A program made the translations under genes and the position numbers. Under the pieces are notes generated by a model. It saw only the letters and a list, made by a program, of their open reading frames with translations. It was not told the DNA's origin and made no database searches. A stretch of 64,000 bases of DNA from Candidatus Didemnitutus mandela (GTDB taxonomy: Bacteria > Verrucomicrobiota > Verrucomicrobiia > Opitutales > Opitutaceae), in contig NJAL01000006.1 in NCBI GenBank assembly GCA_002591725.1, positions 1 to 64,000 of the forward strand, written 5' to 3'. The first letter of the stretch is position 1. Each line of letters begins with the position of its first letter. Shown here piece by piece: positions 31,443 through 40,869 of the stretch.

Positions 31443-31463
31443 TTTTGTGCTTTAGTTTTGTGC
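31438..31463. repeat. Perfect 13-bp tandem duplication at the cdsA-dxr junction
   Basis: TTTAGTTTTGTGC occurs at 31438-31450 and again at 31451-31463. The first copy contains the cdsA stop TAG, the second the TTG start proposed for dxr. It is most easily explained as a slippage duplication that moved dxr 13 bp away from cdsA. Confidence 0.9.
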
Positions 31464-32636
31464 TCCCCTCCCAAATTTCTTAAACGTCGCATTGCCCTGC
31501 TCGGGGCCACCGGCTCCATAGGAGAAAGTGCGCTGCGCGTCCTTGCAGTCCATCAGGACCAACTGGAACTTGTGAGTATCGCGGCCCAGTACAATCACCG
31601 CCGACTCGCCGAAATCGCCCGGGCTTTTAGAGTTCGCCACGTCGGTATTTTCGACAACGCTGCTTTTAATGAAGCAAAGGCTGGGGGGCAGTTCGCACCC
31701 GACATCAGACTATATGGCGGGCTGGCCGGGCTCACAGAGCTGGCGACCATGCCCGAGGCCGATGTAGTGCTCGTTGCAGTCGCAGGCACCACCGCTTTGA
31801 AGCCGACCCTCGCTGCCATCGCCGCGCAAAAGACCATCGCTCTCGCTTCGAAAGAAATCCTCGTGCTTGCTGGAAAGTTTGTAATGGCCGCCGCCCGCGC
31901 CAGCGGCAAACCACTGTTGCCAATCGACAGCGAGCACAACGCCATTTTTCAGTGTTTGGAGCGGCGCCCCACTGCTGAAGTCAGCCGTGTCGTACTTACC
32001 GCTTCCGGTGGCGCGTTTTGTAACTGGCCGCTGAAAAAACTGGCTCAAGCCAAGCCGGCGGACGCTCTCAAACACCCAAATTGGTCGATGGGGCCGAAAA
32101 TCACGGTAGACTCGGCAACGCTCGCCAACAAAGGACTGGAGCTAATCGAAGCCCAATGGCTGTTCGGCCTGCGCGCCGAGCAATGCGAGGCAGTGCTGCA
32201 CGCCAAAAGCATCGTGCACTGTCTTGTCGAATTGACAGACGGCTCGTTTCTCACCCAGCTTTGCCCACCGTCAATGACATTCCCGATCCAGCACGCGCTG
32301 TTCCACCCCGTTCGCGCTTCGCGACCAACGGAAGCGGGTCTGGACCTTAGCCGCGCGTTAACCCTCGATTTCAAACCGGCCGACGAGACACGTTTCCCCT
32401 GTCTTCGCCTCGCGAAGCAAGCCATGCGTACCGGTGGCGCCGCCCCAGCTATCTTCAATGCCGCCAACGAGATCGCTGTCGCTGCTTTCCTTGGGGGCCG
32501 CATTCCCTTCCTTGCGATTTCCGAAATAATCGCCCACACTCTGGGCAGTCTTTCATCTTGTGATCCAACCACTCTCCAAGAAGCCCTTGCGATTGACACC
32601 GAAGCGCGCCGTCTAGCCTCCCAATTTTTTGTTTGA
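31458..32636 (+). CDS. dxr: 1-deoxy-D-xylulose 5-phosphate reductoisomerase
   Basis: 392 residues from TTG 31458. The NADPH-binding GATGSIGESALRV is at 17-29, followed by ALASKEILVLAG, LPIDSEHNAIFQ (metal ligands Asp and Glu), LTASGGAF, MGPKITVDSATLANKGLELI and HALFHP. It turns DXP into MEP, the committed step of the non-mevalonate isoprenoid pathway. A GTG two bases later is out of frame, so a TTG start is needed. It follows cdsA by 15 bp and its stop overlaps the rseP start. Confidence 0.96.
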   Translation: MCSPPKFLKRRIALLGATGSIGESALRVLAVHQDQLELVSIAAQYNHRRLAEIARAFRVRHVGIFDNAAFNEAKAGGQFAPDIRLYGGLAGLTELATMPEADVVLVAVAGTTALKPTLAAIAAQKTIALASKEILVLAGKFVMAAARASGKPLLPIDSEHNAIFQCLERRPTAEVSRVVLTASGGAFCNWPLKKLAQAKPADALKHPNWSMGPKITVDSATLANKGLELIEAQWLFGLRAEQCEAVLHAKSIVHCLVELTDGSFLTQLCPPSMTFPIQHALFHPVRASRPTEAGLDLSRALTLDFKPADETRFPCLRLAKQAMRTGGAAPAIFNAANEIAVAAFLGGRIPFLAISEIIAHTLGSLSSCDPTTLQEALAIDTEARRLASQFFV

Positions 32637-34048
32637 ACTACAATTTATTTCATTTTTTGATAACCACCCTTTGGTCCATCTTCTTGATTCTCCTTTTCGG
32701 CGGGGGCTCAATTTTTGTCCATGAACTCGGCCATTTCATCGTCGCTCGTCGCTACGGTCTGAAAGTCGATAGCTTTTCTATTGGTTTTGGACCGGCGCTG
32801 TGGCGTCGATATAGCAAAGATGGCATCGAATACCGCCTGTCAGTCTTGCCGTTTGGCGGCTATGTCACCCTCCCACAACTCGCCAACATAGCCGCACTCG
32901 AAGGCGGTGGTATACCTGTATCTAACCCGTCGCCCCCCGACACGGTTGCCGAGCGCACTACCAATGTGCCAGAGCCAAGCTACTCGACCAAGATGGTCGT
33001 CTTCGTCGCTGGCGCTTTCTTCAACGTCCTCTTCGCGCTTCTACTTGCCATCGTTCTCTGGATCATCGGGCAGCAAACGAGCGAAAACCTTTCCACGACA
33101 CGCATTGGTTACATTCCCGATACCATCCAGCTTCCTAGTGGAAAAAACGTCACGAGCCCGGCGCGAGAAGCCGGCTTTCAGGTAGGTGACACGATTCTCT
33201 CTCTCGACGGCCGCCAGGTCAGCAATTGGGCTGAGTTGCTGAACACGCTCATCACCAGTTCAAACGTCGCCACGGATGGCCGCCGCGAAGTTGTCTTCTC
33301 CGTTCTACGCGACGGCAAGCCTAAGGATATCACCGTCCATCCCATACTCGTGACCAAAAACTGCATTCGTAGAATCGGTATTCTCGCAGCCTACACGCCC
33401 ATCGTAGCCAGCGTGCCAGAAAAATCCTTTACAAAAAAAATCGGTCTCCAGGCAGGCGACAAACTTATAAAGCTCGATGGCAAGCCGCTACTCAACCTTT
33501 TTTCCCTCTACGACACGCTGCAAGCCAAACCCGCCAAGCCGTTAATCCTCACGATAGTCCGGAGCGACCGCATGCTCGATCTGACCGTGCCGGCCGATCA
33601 TCAGCACGATGCAAACTCGATTTTTGGTACAGACTTCCGCATTAAAACCGGCCTTATCCACGAAAACCCTTTTTCTCAGCTTGGCAGCCAGCTACGCATG
33701 ACGTGGCGGTTCGCCGCCAGTCTGCTCAAACCAAAGTCCGACATTGGCATCGACAAGCTCACCGGTCCCATCGGCATCGGTCATGCCTTCTGGAAAGCAT
33801 CGAAATCCGGTATTCGCTACGTGTTCTGGATTACGACTTTGGTAAACATCAATCTTGCCATATTCAATCTGCTCCCCCTCCCAATTCTCGACGGCGGCCA
33901 AATGCTTTTTGCCACGATCAGCAAGCTCCGCGGCAAAACCCTTCCGCCCAATCTAATCGCCACAGCAAACAGCGTTACGCTCATCCTTCTCTTATCTTTG
34001 ATTATTTATGTCGGTTTTTTTGACATCCAGCACATTCGCCACAAATAA
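32633..34048 (+). CDS. rseP: Site-2 intramembrane metalloprotease RseP
   Basis: 471 residues, start TTG 32633 overlapping the dxr stop (TTGA). The zinc site HELGH is at 30-34 in the first helix; the third ligand region PILDGGQ lies near 417-423. Two PDZ-like segments sit between (about 165-245 and 255-320, EAGFQVGDTILSLDG and IGLQAGDKLIKLDGKPLLN). RseP cuts anti-sigma factors or leftover signal peptides inside the membrane. No rseA or rpoE-like gene is nearby. The cdsA-dxr-rseP order is common in bacteria, which supports the call. Confidence 0.95.
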   Translation: MNYNLFHFLITTLWSIFLILLFGGGSIFVHELGHFIVARRYGLKVDSFSIGFGPALWRRYSKDGIEYRLSVLPFGGYVTLPQLANIAALEGGGIPVSNPSPPDTVAERTTNVPEPSYSTKMVVFVAGAFFNVLFALLLAIVLWIIGQQTSENLSTTRIGYIPDTIQLPSGKNVTSPAREAGFQVGDTILSLDGRQVSNWAELLNTLITSSNVATDGRREVVFSVLRDGKPKDITVHPILVTKNCIRRIGILAAYTPIVASVPEKSFTKKIGLQAGDKLIKLDGKPLLNLFSLYDTLQAKPAKPLILTIVRSDRMLDLTVPADHQHDANSIFGTDFRIKTGLIHENPFSQLGSQLRMTWRFAASLLKPKSDIGIDKLTGPIGIGHAFWKASKSGIRYVFWITTLVNINLAIFNLLPLPILDGGQMLFATISKLRGKTLPPNLIATANSVTLILLLSLIIYVGFFDIQHIRHK

Positions 34049-34050
34049 CG

Positions 34051-34120
34051 CGACCTGCACCACCAAACAGGTCGAAGATACAGCTCCGACACCAAACCTG
34101 TAATCTATATGACAGGTTTG
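34051..34120 (+). promoter_or_regulatory. Two tandem stem-loops with a shared ACCTG/CAGGT core
   Basis: First hairpin: CGACCTG (34051-34057) with CAGGTCG (34068-34074), 10-nt loop. Second: CAAACCTGT (34093-34101) with ACAGGTTTG (34112-34120), 10-nt loop. Both stems are perfect and both are centred on ACCTG/CAGGT. They fill the gap between rseP and ispG and could be terminators without T-runs, an RNA element or repeated operator sites. Confidence 0.5.
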
Positions 34121-34158
34121 CAATCGGCAGCAGCTCTTATTCATAGAGGAGCTCAGAC

Positions 34159-36195
34159 ATGTCTTATTGTACTTCCCGTTTTCACACCCTTCGCCGGCGC
34201 ACAGTCGAGGTAAAAGTCGGCTCCGTCGGCATCGGCGGGACCAATCCCATCCGCCTGCAATCGATGACAACGAGCGACACTCAAGACGTCGCAGTCACCG
34301 TGAGACAATCCATTGTCCTCGCCAAAGCCGGTTCTGAAATCGTCCGCATCACCGCCCCGAACGTGTCCGCGGCAAAATGCCTGAAACATATCCGCGCGCA
34401 GTTCACGGCCGCCGGCTTCGGTCACGTACCGCTAGTCGCTGACACTCATTTCCTGCCCTCCGCCGCCATCGAAGCAGCCGAACACGTCGAAAAAATTCGC
34501 GTTAATCCCGGCAACTATGCCGACAAAAAAAAATTTACGGTCAAGGAATATACCGACAACGATTACGATCACGAGCTCGAGCGGCTGAACAAATCGTTTT
34601 CTCCTCTCGTGAAACGCTGCAAGGAGCTCGGCCGCGCCATGCGCATCGGCACAAACCACGGCTCGCTCTCCGACCGTATCATGAACCACTACGGTGACAC
34701 GCCGCTAGGCATGGTCGAGAGCGCGCTGGAGTTTCTCCGCATCGCCTGCTCGCACGATTATCACGCCATAGTACTTTCGATGAAGGCCAGCAATCCGAAG
34801 GTAATGATCCAGGCATATCGCCTCCTCGTAGAACGGATGCAGCAGGAGGATATGCATTATCCGCTCCATCTCGGTGTCACCGAAGCCGGCGATGGCGAAG
34901 ACGGACGGATCAAGAGCGCCATCGGCATCGGCTCGCTCCTACTCGACGGTTTAGGTGACACCATTCGCATCTCGCTCACCGAGGATTCGGTCTACGAAAT
35001 TCCTGTCGCCCGTGCCATCGCCAACAAGGCCATGAGCCTCTGGGCTGCGCCGCAGCCGGAAGCAACCGCGCTGCCGCTCACTGACGGGGTCGACCCTTTC
35101 CACTTCACCAAGCGCGCCACAGCAGAATTACAGTTTCCCGAAAAATGCGCCGTCGGTCCCCAAGTAATCGTACTAGCCCCATTGGAAAACCTTCCCGTTG
35201 CGCTGGACCTGCTCGCATCGCCGCGATTGAAAGACACACCCGCTGATGGACTTCTGATTCCGCTCGCACAAGCAACCGAACTCGAAGCACTGCGTGGCAT
35301 CATCTTAGGACGGGAATTGCCGGTGTCGTTTCTCGTCTTTGACATCGCATCCGGTATCACGCTCGAGCAGCTCAGCACACTCTTGCAGTCTTTTAAAGGT
35401 CGCGTGGTCGTCACCCGTCGATTCGCAGCAACGGAAGTTGAAGCGCTTCGCGCTTTCGTTACCACTATTCGTGGCCACGGACACTTTTCCGCCCCGGAAA
35501 TCGCATTGGAGGATTTTCCCCTTTATGAGCCGCTGCTCCGCAAAATCGGCAACGCAGGCCTGATTTTTACACTCTCGGGCTTGTCCGCGTCACACGCAAT
35601 CGCCACCCATGCCGTCGGCGCTTATCGCCGGCTCCTTGAGTTTCTCCGCAGAGCGGACCTGCGAACGCCAATCTGGATTCGCAATACCGCCGAGACCGCC
35701 GTACGCAGCGACAGCTCTTTTCTCTCGAAGCTGCTCGAAGCGAGTTTTCTCACCGGCACATTACTCTGCGATGGCGCAGGCGACTTCGTGAGCATCGAGA
35801 CTGAAGCGGACGTTACTCGTGCAACCAAGCTCGCTTACAACATCCTCCAGGCTTCCGGTGCACGCATTTCCAAAACCGAATTCGTCACGTGTCCGAGCTG
35901 CGGACGGACTCTTTTCGACCTACAAAAAACCGTCCAGCGGGTTCGGAAGAAAACGGGCCACCTCAAAGGCGTCAAACTCGCCATCATGGGTTGCATCGTG
36001 AACGGTCCGGGAGAAATGGCCGATGCCGATTTCGGCTACGTCGGCGGTGCGCCCGGAAAGATCAATCTTTACGTGGGGAAAACATGCGTCCAATATAACA
36101 TCCCCCAAACAGAGGCCGATGCTCGATTGATCGAGCTTATTCGCGAGCATGGGAAATGGGTTGATCCGGAGCCATACCACGCACTTCCGAGCTGA
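34159..36195 (+). CDS. ispG: (E)-4-hydroxy-3-methylbut-2-enyl-diphosphate synthase, long form
   Basis: 678 residues, the three-domain type found in Chlamydiae, Bacteroidetes, Verrucomicrobiota and plants, compared with about 370 in E. coli. The N-terminal TIM barrel (1-290) has RLQSMTTSDTQDV and KIRVNPGNY; an inserted second barrel spans about 300-540. The C-terminal domain binds the 4Fe-4S cluster with Cys in CPSCGRTLFD (near 578) and GCIVNGPGEMADADFGYVGG (near 613). It catalyses the sixth MEP-pathway step. The start at ATG 34159 has a GAGGAG-type ribosome binding site just upstream (ATAGAGGAGCTCAGAC). Confidence 0.97.
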   Translation: MSYCTSRFHTLRRRTVEVKVGSVGIGGTNPIRLQSMTTSDTQDVAVTVRQSIVLAKAGSEIVRITAPNVSAAKCLKHIRAQFTAAGFGHVPLVADTHFLPSAAIEAAEHVEKIRVNPGNYADKKKFTVKEYTDNDYDHELERLNKSFSPLVKRCKELGRAMRIGTNHGSLSDRIMNHYGDTPLGMVESALEFLRIACSHDYHAIVLSMKASNPKVMIQAYRLLVERMQQEDMHYPLHLGVTEAGDGEDGRIKSAIGIGSLLLDGLGDTIRISLTEDSVYEIPVARAIANKAMSLWAAPQPEATALPLTDGVDPFHFTKRATAELQFPEKCAVGPQVIVLAPLENLPVALDLLASPRLKDTPADGLLIPLAQATELEALRGIILGRELPVSFLVFDIASGITLEQLSTLLQSFKGRVVVTRRFAATEVEALRAFVTTIRGHGHFSAPEIALEDFPLYEPLLRKIGNAGLIFTLSGLSASHAIATHAVGAYRRLLEFLRRADLRTPIWIRNTAETAVRSDSSFLSKLLEASFLTGTLLCDGAGDFVSIETEADVTRATKLAYNILQASGARISKTEFVTCPSCGRTLFDLQKTVQRVRKKTGHLKGVKLAIMGCIVNGPGEMADADFGYVGGAPGKINLYVGKTCVQYNIPQTEADARLIELIREHGKWVDPEPYHALPS

Positions 36196-36627
36196 TCCCA
36201 GAGTACAAAAAATAAATTTTCAGAGGTTTTCAGAGGAGAGCCTCAGCCTCCTGGGGTTTGTAACGTTTTTGTAGTAAGAAATTATACCTACCGGTATTGT
36301 CAACGCGTTTTGGGAATTGTCTTTGAAATGCATTTTCGGATTCACGTTAATATTCTAACTTTCTTTTAATTAAAACTCACTCTCACTCCTGTTCTTTGCC
36401 GCATGCTCCTTTGTATTGGGTTTAACCATTCGACTATGGTTTAACTTAGATATTGCCCCACACACAAATATGCGACCCGACCTATCTTCAGGCAGAGCAT
36501 CGGCGCGCTTGGCCAATTCTACTTTCCCTGACGGATTTTTACTGGACCAAAATCGATTAAAAAACGATAGTAGTGCCCACATTTCGAGAGTGTAAATAGT
36601 AAATAAAACTACTTCTTCATCAAGTTC
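36196..36627. other. AT-rich gap upstream of dnaA; no clear origin boxes
   Basis: This gap of about 430 bp is lower in G+C than its neighbours. It holds a tandem TTTTCAGAGG repeat (36217-36226 and 36227-36236). No TTATCCACA-type DnaA box was found by eye on either strand. A 70-codon minus-strand frame (36370-36582, starting MWALLSFFNRFWSSKNPSGK) is open but has no convincing ribosome binding site or family, so it is not called as a gene. Confidence 0.5.
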
Positions 36628-38019
36628 ATGTCGTCAGTGCCGCTCAACACCGCCCTCTGGGAAACCGTCAAATGCGATCTTAAGGAATTATTCCCAGAAG
36701 ACGTGTTTCAGATGTGGTTTGAGCCGATAGCCTGCCTCGACGCCAGCGAGGACACCATTACACTCGGCGTGCCGAACGAATTCGCCGCGATCTGGATTCA
36801 CGACAACTACCTTGACCTAATCTCCCAACGCCTGCGGCTTTCCACCGACCGGATAATTCAGGTAGCGTTGAAGAAAGTCGACGGTGGCGCGCCGGAAGCG
36901 GCGCCCGCCCGCGCAGAGCCGGCCACCCGCATATGCAGCCCCCTGTTTTCAAATTCGAAGCCGCGCTTGATCAGCTACGATGGGCAGCTCGTCGCCGACA
37001 GTTCGCTCAATTTTCGGAACACCTTCGAAAACTTTGTCGTCGGACCAAACAATCAACTGGCCCATGCCGCGGCTTTGGCCGTCGCTCAAAGCCCGGCGCA
37101 GGCTTACAATCCTCTTTTCATCCACGGTGCCACTGGCCTCGGGAAAACCCACCTGATGCATGCCATCGGACACAGCGTCCTTCAGCGAAACCCAAACACC
37201 AAGGTTGCCTACCTTTCGACCGAAAAGTTCACCAACGAGTTCATCCACTCGCTCCAGCAAAACGCCATCACCAAGTTCCGGCAACGCTACCGCCACGTCG
37301 ACGTGCTACTGCTCGACGACATCCAATTTCTCGCCGGCAAAGAAGGCATTCAAGAAGAGTTTTTCCACACCTTCAACGACCTGTTCGAATCCGGCCGGCA
37401 AATCGTTCTTTCCAGTGACCGCCCAGTCGGCGAAATCGCCACCCTGGAAGCCCGCCTTGTTTCGCGCTTCCAGTGGGGCCTCGCCGCTGACATCCAGTCG
37501 CCCGACCTTGAGACCCGCGTCGCTATCCTACGCACCAAGGCAGCCAGCCTCAAAATCGAAATCCCGATGCCCGTCCTAGAGTTCATTGCCCAGCACATCA
37601 TCAAAAATATCCGGCGGCTGGAAGGTGCTCTCATCAAAATCTCCAGCTATTCTGCCCTAACCGGAAAGCTGCTCGATCTGCCCACCGCCGAATCGCTGCT
37701 CAAGGATGTGTTGATGGAAGAGGCAAAGAACCGTCTCAACATCGAGAGCATCCAGAAACGTGTCGCCGACCATTACCAAATCCGCTACTTGGACATGACG
37801 AGCAAGCGACGGCCCAGCACCATCGTCTTTCCACGCCAAATCGCGATGTATCTCAGCCGCAAGCTGACCCGACACTCTCTCCAGGAAATCGGCGAGGCCT
37901 TCGGTGGCCGCGATCACGGCACCGTCATCCATGCAATTCGCATCGTCGAAAACCTCATAGAAGTCGACGATTCCGTGCGTAGCAGTATGACCTTTCTCGA
38001 AAACCAGCTTTCGAAGTAA
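36628..38019 (+). CDS. dnaA: Chromosomal replication initiator DnaA
   Basis: 463 residues with all four domains. Domain I covers about 1-80 and a short linker domain II about 80-125. The AAA+ domain III has LFIHGATGLGKTHLMHAIGH (Walker A near 167) and LLLDDIQFLAGKEG (Walker B near 229). Domain IV has the DnaA signature LTRHSLQEIGEAFGGRDHGT (near 413-432), which binds DnaA boxes. It opens the replication origin. dnaN, recF and gyrB are not adjacent, unlike the ancestral order. A hairpin follows the stop. Confidence 0.98.
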   Translation: MSSVPLNTALWETVKCDLKELFPEDVFQMWFEPIACLDASEDTITLGVPNEFAAIWIHDNYLDLISQRLRLSTDRIIQVALKKVDGGAPEAAPARAEPATRICSPLFSNSKPRLISYDGQLVADSSLNFRNTFENFVVGPNNQLAHAAALAVAQSPAQAYNPLFIHGATGLGKTHLMHAIGHSVLQRNPNTKVAYLSTEKFTNEFIHSLQQNAITKFRQRYRHVDVLLLDDIQFLAGKEGIQEEFFHTFNDLFESGRQIVLSSDRPVGEIATLEARLVSRFQWGLAADIQSPDLETRVAILRTKAASLKIEIPMPVLEFIAQHIIKNIRRLEGALIKISSYSALTGKLLDLPTAESLLKDVLMEEAKNRLNIESIQKRVADHYQIRYLDMTSKRRPSTIVFPRQIAMYLSRKLTRHSLQEIGEAFGGRDHGTVIHAIRIVENLIEVDDSVRSSMTFLENQLSK

Positions 38020-38021
38020 GA

Positions 38022-38041
38022 CTGGCGCTTTTTCTCGCCAG
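38022..38041 (+). terminator. Stem-loop after dnaA
   Basis: CTGGCG (38022-38027) pairs with CGCCAG (38036-38041) around CTTTTTCT, two bases after the dnaA stop. There is no T-run afterwards, so its strength as a terminator is uncertain. Confidence 0.4.
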
Positions 38042-38079
38042 ATTAACAGAGTCCGTTTCGTTAATCCAGTTTCCCCTTT

Positions 38080-38661
38080 ATGAACGTTTCTCTCTCCGCC
38101 GAACAAAAACAAGCCGTTGCCGCTTGGGTCGCCGCCAGCGGCAGTCTGTCCATCATCCAGAAGAAACTTGCCGAGCAATTCAAAATTCCCATGACCTACA
38201 TGGATATCCGTTTGCTCGTCGACGATCTCGGTCTCGAGTTAAAAAACGCCGTATCCAAGGCCGACGCCAGCGATGTCACAAAAGAGCCCCCCTCTCCAGC
38301 TCCCAAACCAGCGGAGGAGAAAGGCTTAATCGACAAGCTGAAGGGGAAAGCAGGCCTCAGCGGTAGTGACGGTGCCACCTGTGAAGATGAAATGCATCCC
38401 AAGGGAAACTATGATGCCGAAGGCGAATTGAAACCTAAAGCCGAGAGCTCGCTGAGCGTCGAAATCGATCGCGTCGTACGCCCCAACGCCGTCGTAAGCG
38501 GCACAGTGAAATTCAGCAGTGGCGTCAGTACCAAATGGACTATGGACCAATACGGCCGGCTCATTATCAACACAAGCAAAGAAGGCTACAAGCCGAGCAC
38601 CCAGGACGTACAAGCCTTCCAACGCGAACTCAGCCAACAACTCCAACACCAAGGCTACTAA
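38080..38661 (+). CDS. Conserved hypothetical protein
   Basis: 193 residues. A helical N-terminal part (1-60) reads MNVSLSAEQKQAVAAWVAAS and includes LSIIQKKLAEQFKI, which resembles a small helix-turn-helix or wing-like fold. A Pro/Lys/Glu-rich linker (about 65-85) follows, then a C-terminal beta-rich part with SGTVKFSSGVSTKWTMDQYG then RLIINTS. Clean reading frame and normal codon use among decayed surroundings suggest selection. I do not know its role; it may be a Verrucomicrobiota-specific family. It follows dnaA by 60 bp but may have its own promoter. Confidence 0.75.
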   Translation: MNVSLSAEQKQAVAAWVAASGSLSIIQKKLAEQFKIPMTYMDIRLLVDDLGLELKNAVSKADASDVTKEPPSPAPKPAEEKGLIDKLKGKAGLSGSDGATCEDEMHPKGNYDAEGELKPKAESSLSVEIDRVVRPNAVVSGTVKFSSGVSTKWTMDQYGRLIINTSKEGYKPSTQDVQAFQRELSQQLQHQGY

Positions 38662-39130
38662 ACCTTCGCCGGCTTTGGCTCGTTTTATATTCGAACACAA
38701 AGGCGAGCAATTCAAGTATCTCCCAAATCATTAAAAATAAGAAGTTTGCTGCACAGTAAGCCGGAATTCACGCTCCGCTTTATGTTAGTGATGCAATTGA
38801 ATAAACGCACCGCCAAAACTGTAGTGCATTTGCAGATAAACCAGCTGCACGCACAGCGCCGATTCATAGCAAGTCACCACCTTATTTTAGAGTTTCTTAA
38901 GCCAAAATTGCCATTGGCTACTTGATTGTCCGTGCGCAATTTCAGCGCTTGCCGCAACCCGGATTCCGCCTTAGGTAATTTTTTTGGTTTGCGCTAGTAA
39001 AATACGCAGTTTCAACCGGGCCCCAAAATGGCTCGGTGTTTCTTGAGGCATCGCCCACTATTCCCGTGCCATAATCTCCGGCTGTCCAGGTGTAGTAGCA
39101 ACTTGCGCCAAATTATAACTTGCATCGCCG

Positions 39131-40869
39131 TCATTTAGATCGAGCGTTCCAAAACGCGGTACAAATGGTGTTCCACCTTATTGAGCCACCCCAGCCGGAC
39201 AAGCGCACCTGAGAGATCGCTTTCGTTCGCCGAGCCCGGCTCGTGTTGTAGCGCGATTTCGTAGCAATGCAAGACGACCTCTGGACGATTCTGGATGGAG
39301 GAGTTTTCCCCAACGTAACCTTGGAAAGCGGCCGTCTCTGAAATATAGGCGACAGCAGACTGCAGGTAGAGAGACAGCTCCCGTCCAGATCGCCTTTATG
39401 CAACAGAAGTAATCCGAGCCGTTCCTGCGCATAGGCCATGTGTGCGGGCATCAGCACCGATTCACGATATTACGCGCACCGTCCTTTCATTTCCGTCGCT
39501 CGAGCATAGGCCGTAGCTTGTAGTTCGATTGCGATTACGTCGTATTGAGTTTGACGTGTCCTCCGGTAGTGCGGCTCCGCTTCCTCGTTTCGATCAAGAT
39601 CGTAGAGCGCGCGACCAAGATTGCCTTGAGCAATCACGTATTCCAGTTATTTTCGCCATCGTGTCACTCAAAAACAAGCGGGCTCGCGTAGGCCCCGCCC
39701 CGGTTGCTCAGGAACGTCAGTAACCCGAAGGCGAACACACAAGAGCCAGCTCGCCAATCAGAGCCCGCGTACCCAACCGGAGGCGGACACTTCGACCACC
39801 AGTAGCACGATCACCACTATCAACAAATACATTCAGTTTTCAACAATGAATTTACATCGTTTCTGACAATCCAAGCTGATCAGGCTGCAAGGATGAGGGA
39901 AAAACGTCCCCAAAAGGCCGAAAAAAACTCGTTGAATCAGGCTCCAAACTATGAAATCGAGCAAATCCAACACCAAAACGGCCGGACCTACTATTTCTTG
40001 CCAGTGCTCCACACGCACAAAACGGTAGTTGAGGTTAAGTAATCTGGCCAAAAGTTGAGACGCAAGTAGCGAGAGACCGTCCAAAAATGGGTCAGCCAGT
40101 AGTTGATCATCACTGTTGATAAAAAATCGAAAGCATTACCTCAACCAGACCAGCAAACAGAAGGGCAAACACATCGCAGCCGCCAGCAGCCCGTTGTTAT
40201 ATTCTTTCGGATGCGCCACGCTTCCCGGAAAAAATTCGGTTTATATAATAAAATAAGCAAAAGTCCCCTTTCAATAACTTTTTTAACCTACGCCGCCCAA
40301 CGCGGAAAACACGGGAACCGCGGGCAAACGCCGGACCCTTCCACGGGACTCAGTCGGATCGGTTGCCTGTAAAAAAATGTAGAGCGTCAAAAGATAAGAC
40401 AGTCCCCATCAATAAATCGGAGCACTGGGTCGTGTAAGTAACCGCTTCGGTCTGCGACAAATGAAAGGTCCACAAAAGAGCCGCAGCAAAAGCGGTCGCG
40501 TCCGCAATTTTCCCCGCAGCACGGACCGGCTCAGTGTTCGTGTCCGGCACAAAAGCCAGAAAGACACAAAGCCCGCCGAGGCGTGGTCCCCGGAGTTAAA
40601 GACATTGATAGTTTCAAAAGGTGGGCCCGCTGAGCGCAAAATTCAGAACCAGCGTCAAGTTGAGCAAATGGCCGGACGAACGCTCCACATTGAATTCTCC
40701 ACCTCCGCCGGCGGGGAAAGATCAGCCAGCGCTGGCGAGTCGATAGATTATCGAGAATCGACAATTCGTTATTGGAAACGAACGGTGCCCCGGAAGTGTT
40801 TGTGTAAACCGCGGATACCGCGAGAGCAATTGCCACGTCGACCAGCAGAAGCAGACGCTTATTTTTCAT
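39131..40869 (-). pseudogene. TMTC-like membrane protein with TPR repeats, decayed
   Basis: The N-terminus is readable as KNKRLLLLVDVAIALAVSAV then SGAPFVSNNELSILDN (the FVFDDxxSIxxN motif). VRPFAQLTLVLNFALSGPTF follows in another frame, then LWTFHLSQTEAVTYTTQCSD, matching the HPLQTEAVTYIxQRxESL hallmark of these proteins. At the far end TPR-like text remains: AYAQERLGLLLLHKGDLDG and LHCYEIALQHEPGSANESD then LSGALVRLGWL. Many shifts and stops lie between. The family consists of multi-helix membrane proteins with C-terminal TPRs, probably glycosyltransferase-like. The dead gene ends next to ligA on the same strand. Confidence 0.7.

Noticed and set aside
36370-36582. 70-codon minus-strand frame before dnaA
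   Set aside because: No ribosome binding site or family resemblance, and the region is low in G+C with few stops by chance.
36196-36627. Replication origin next to dnaA
   Set aside because: No cluster of DnaA boxes or 13-mer repeats was seen; dnaA is often distant from oriC in reduced genomes.
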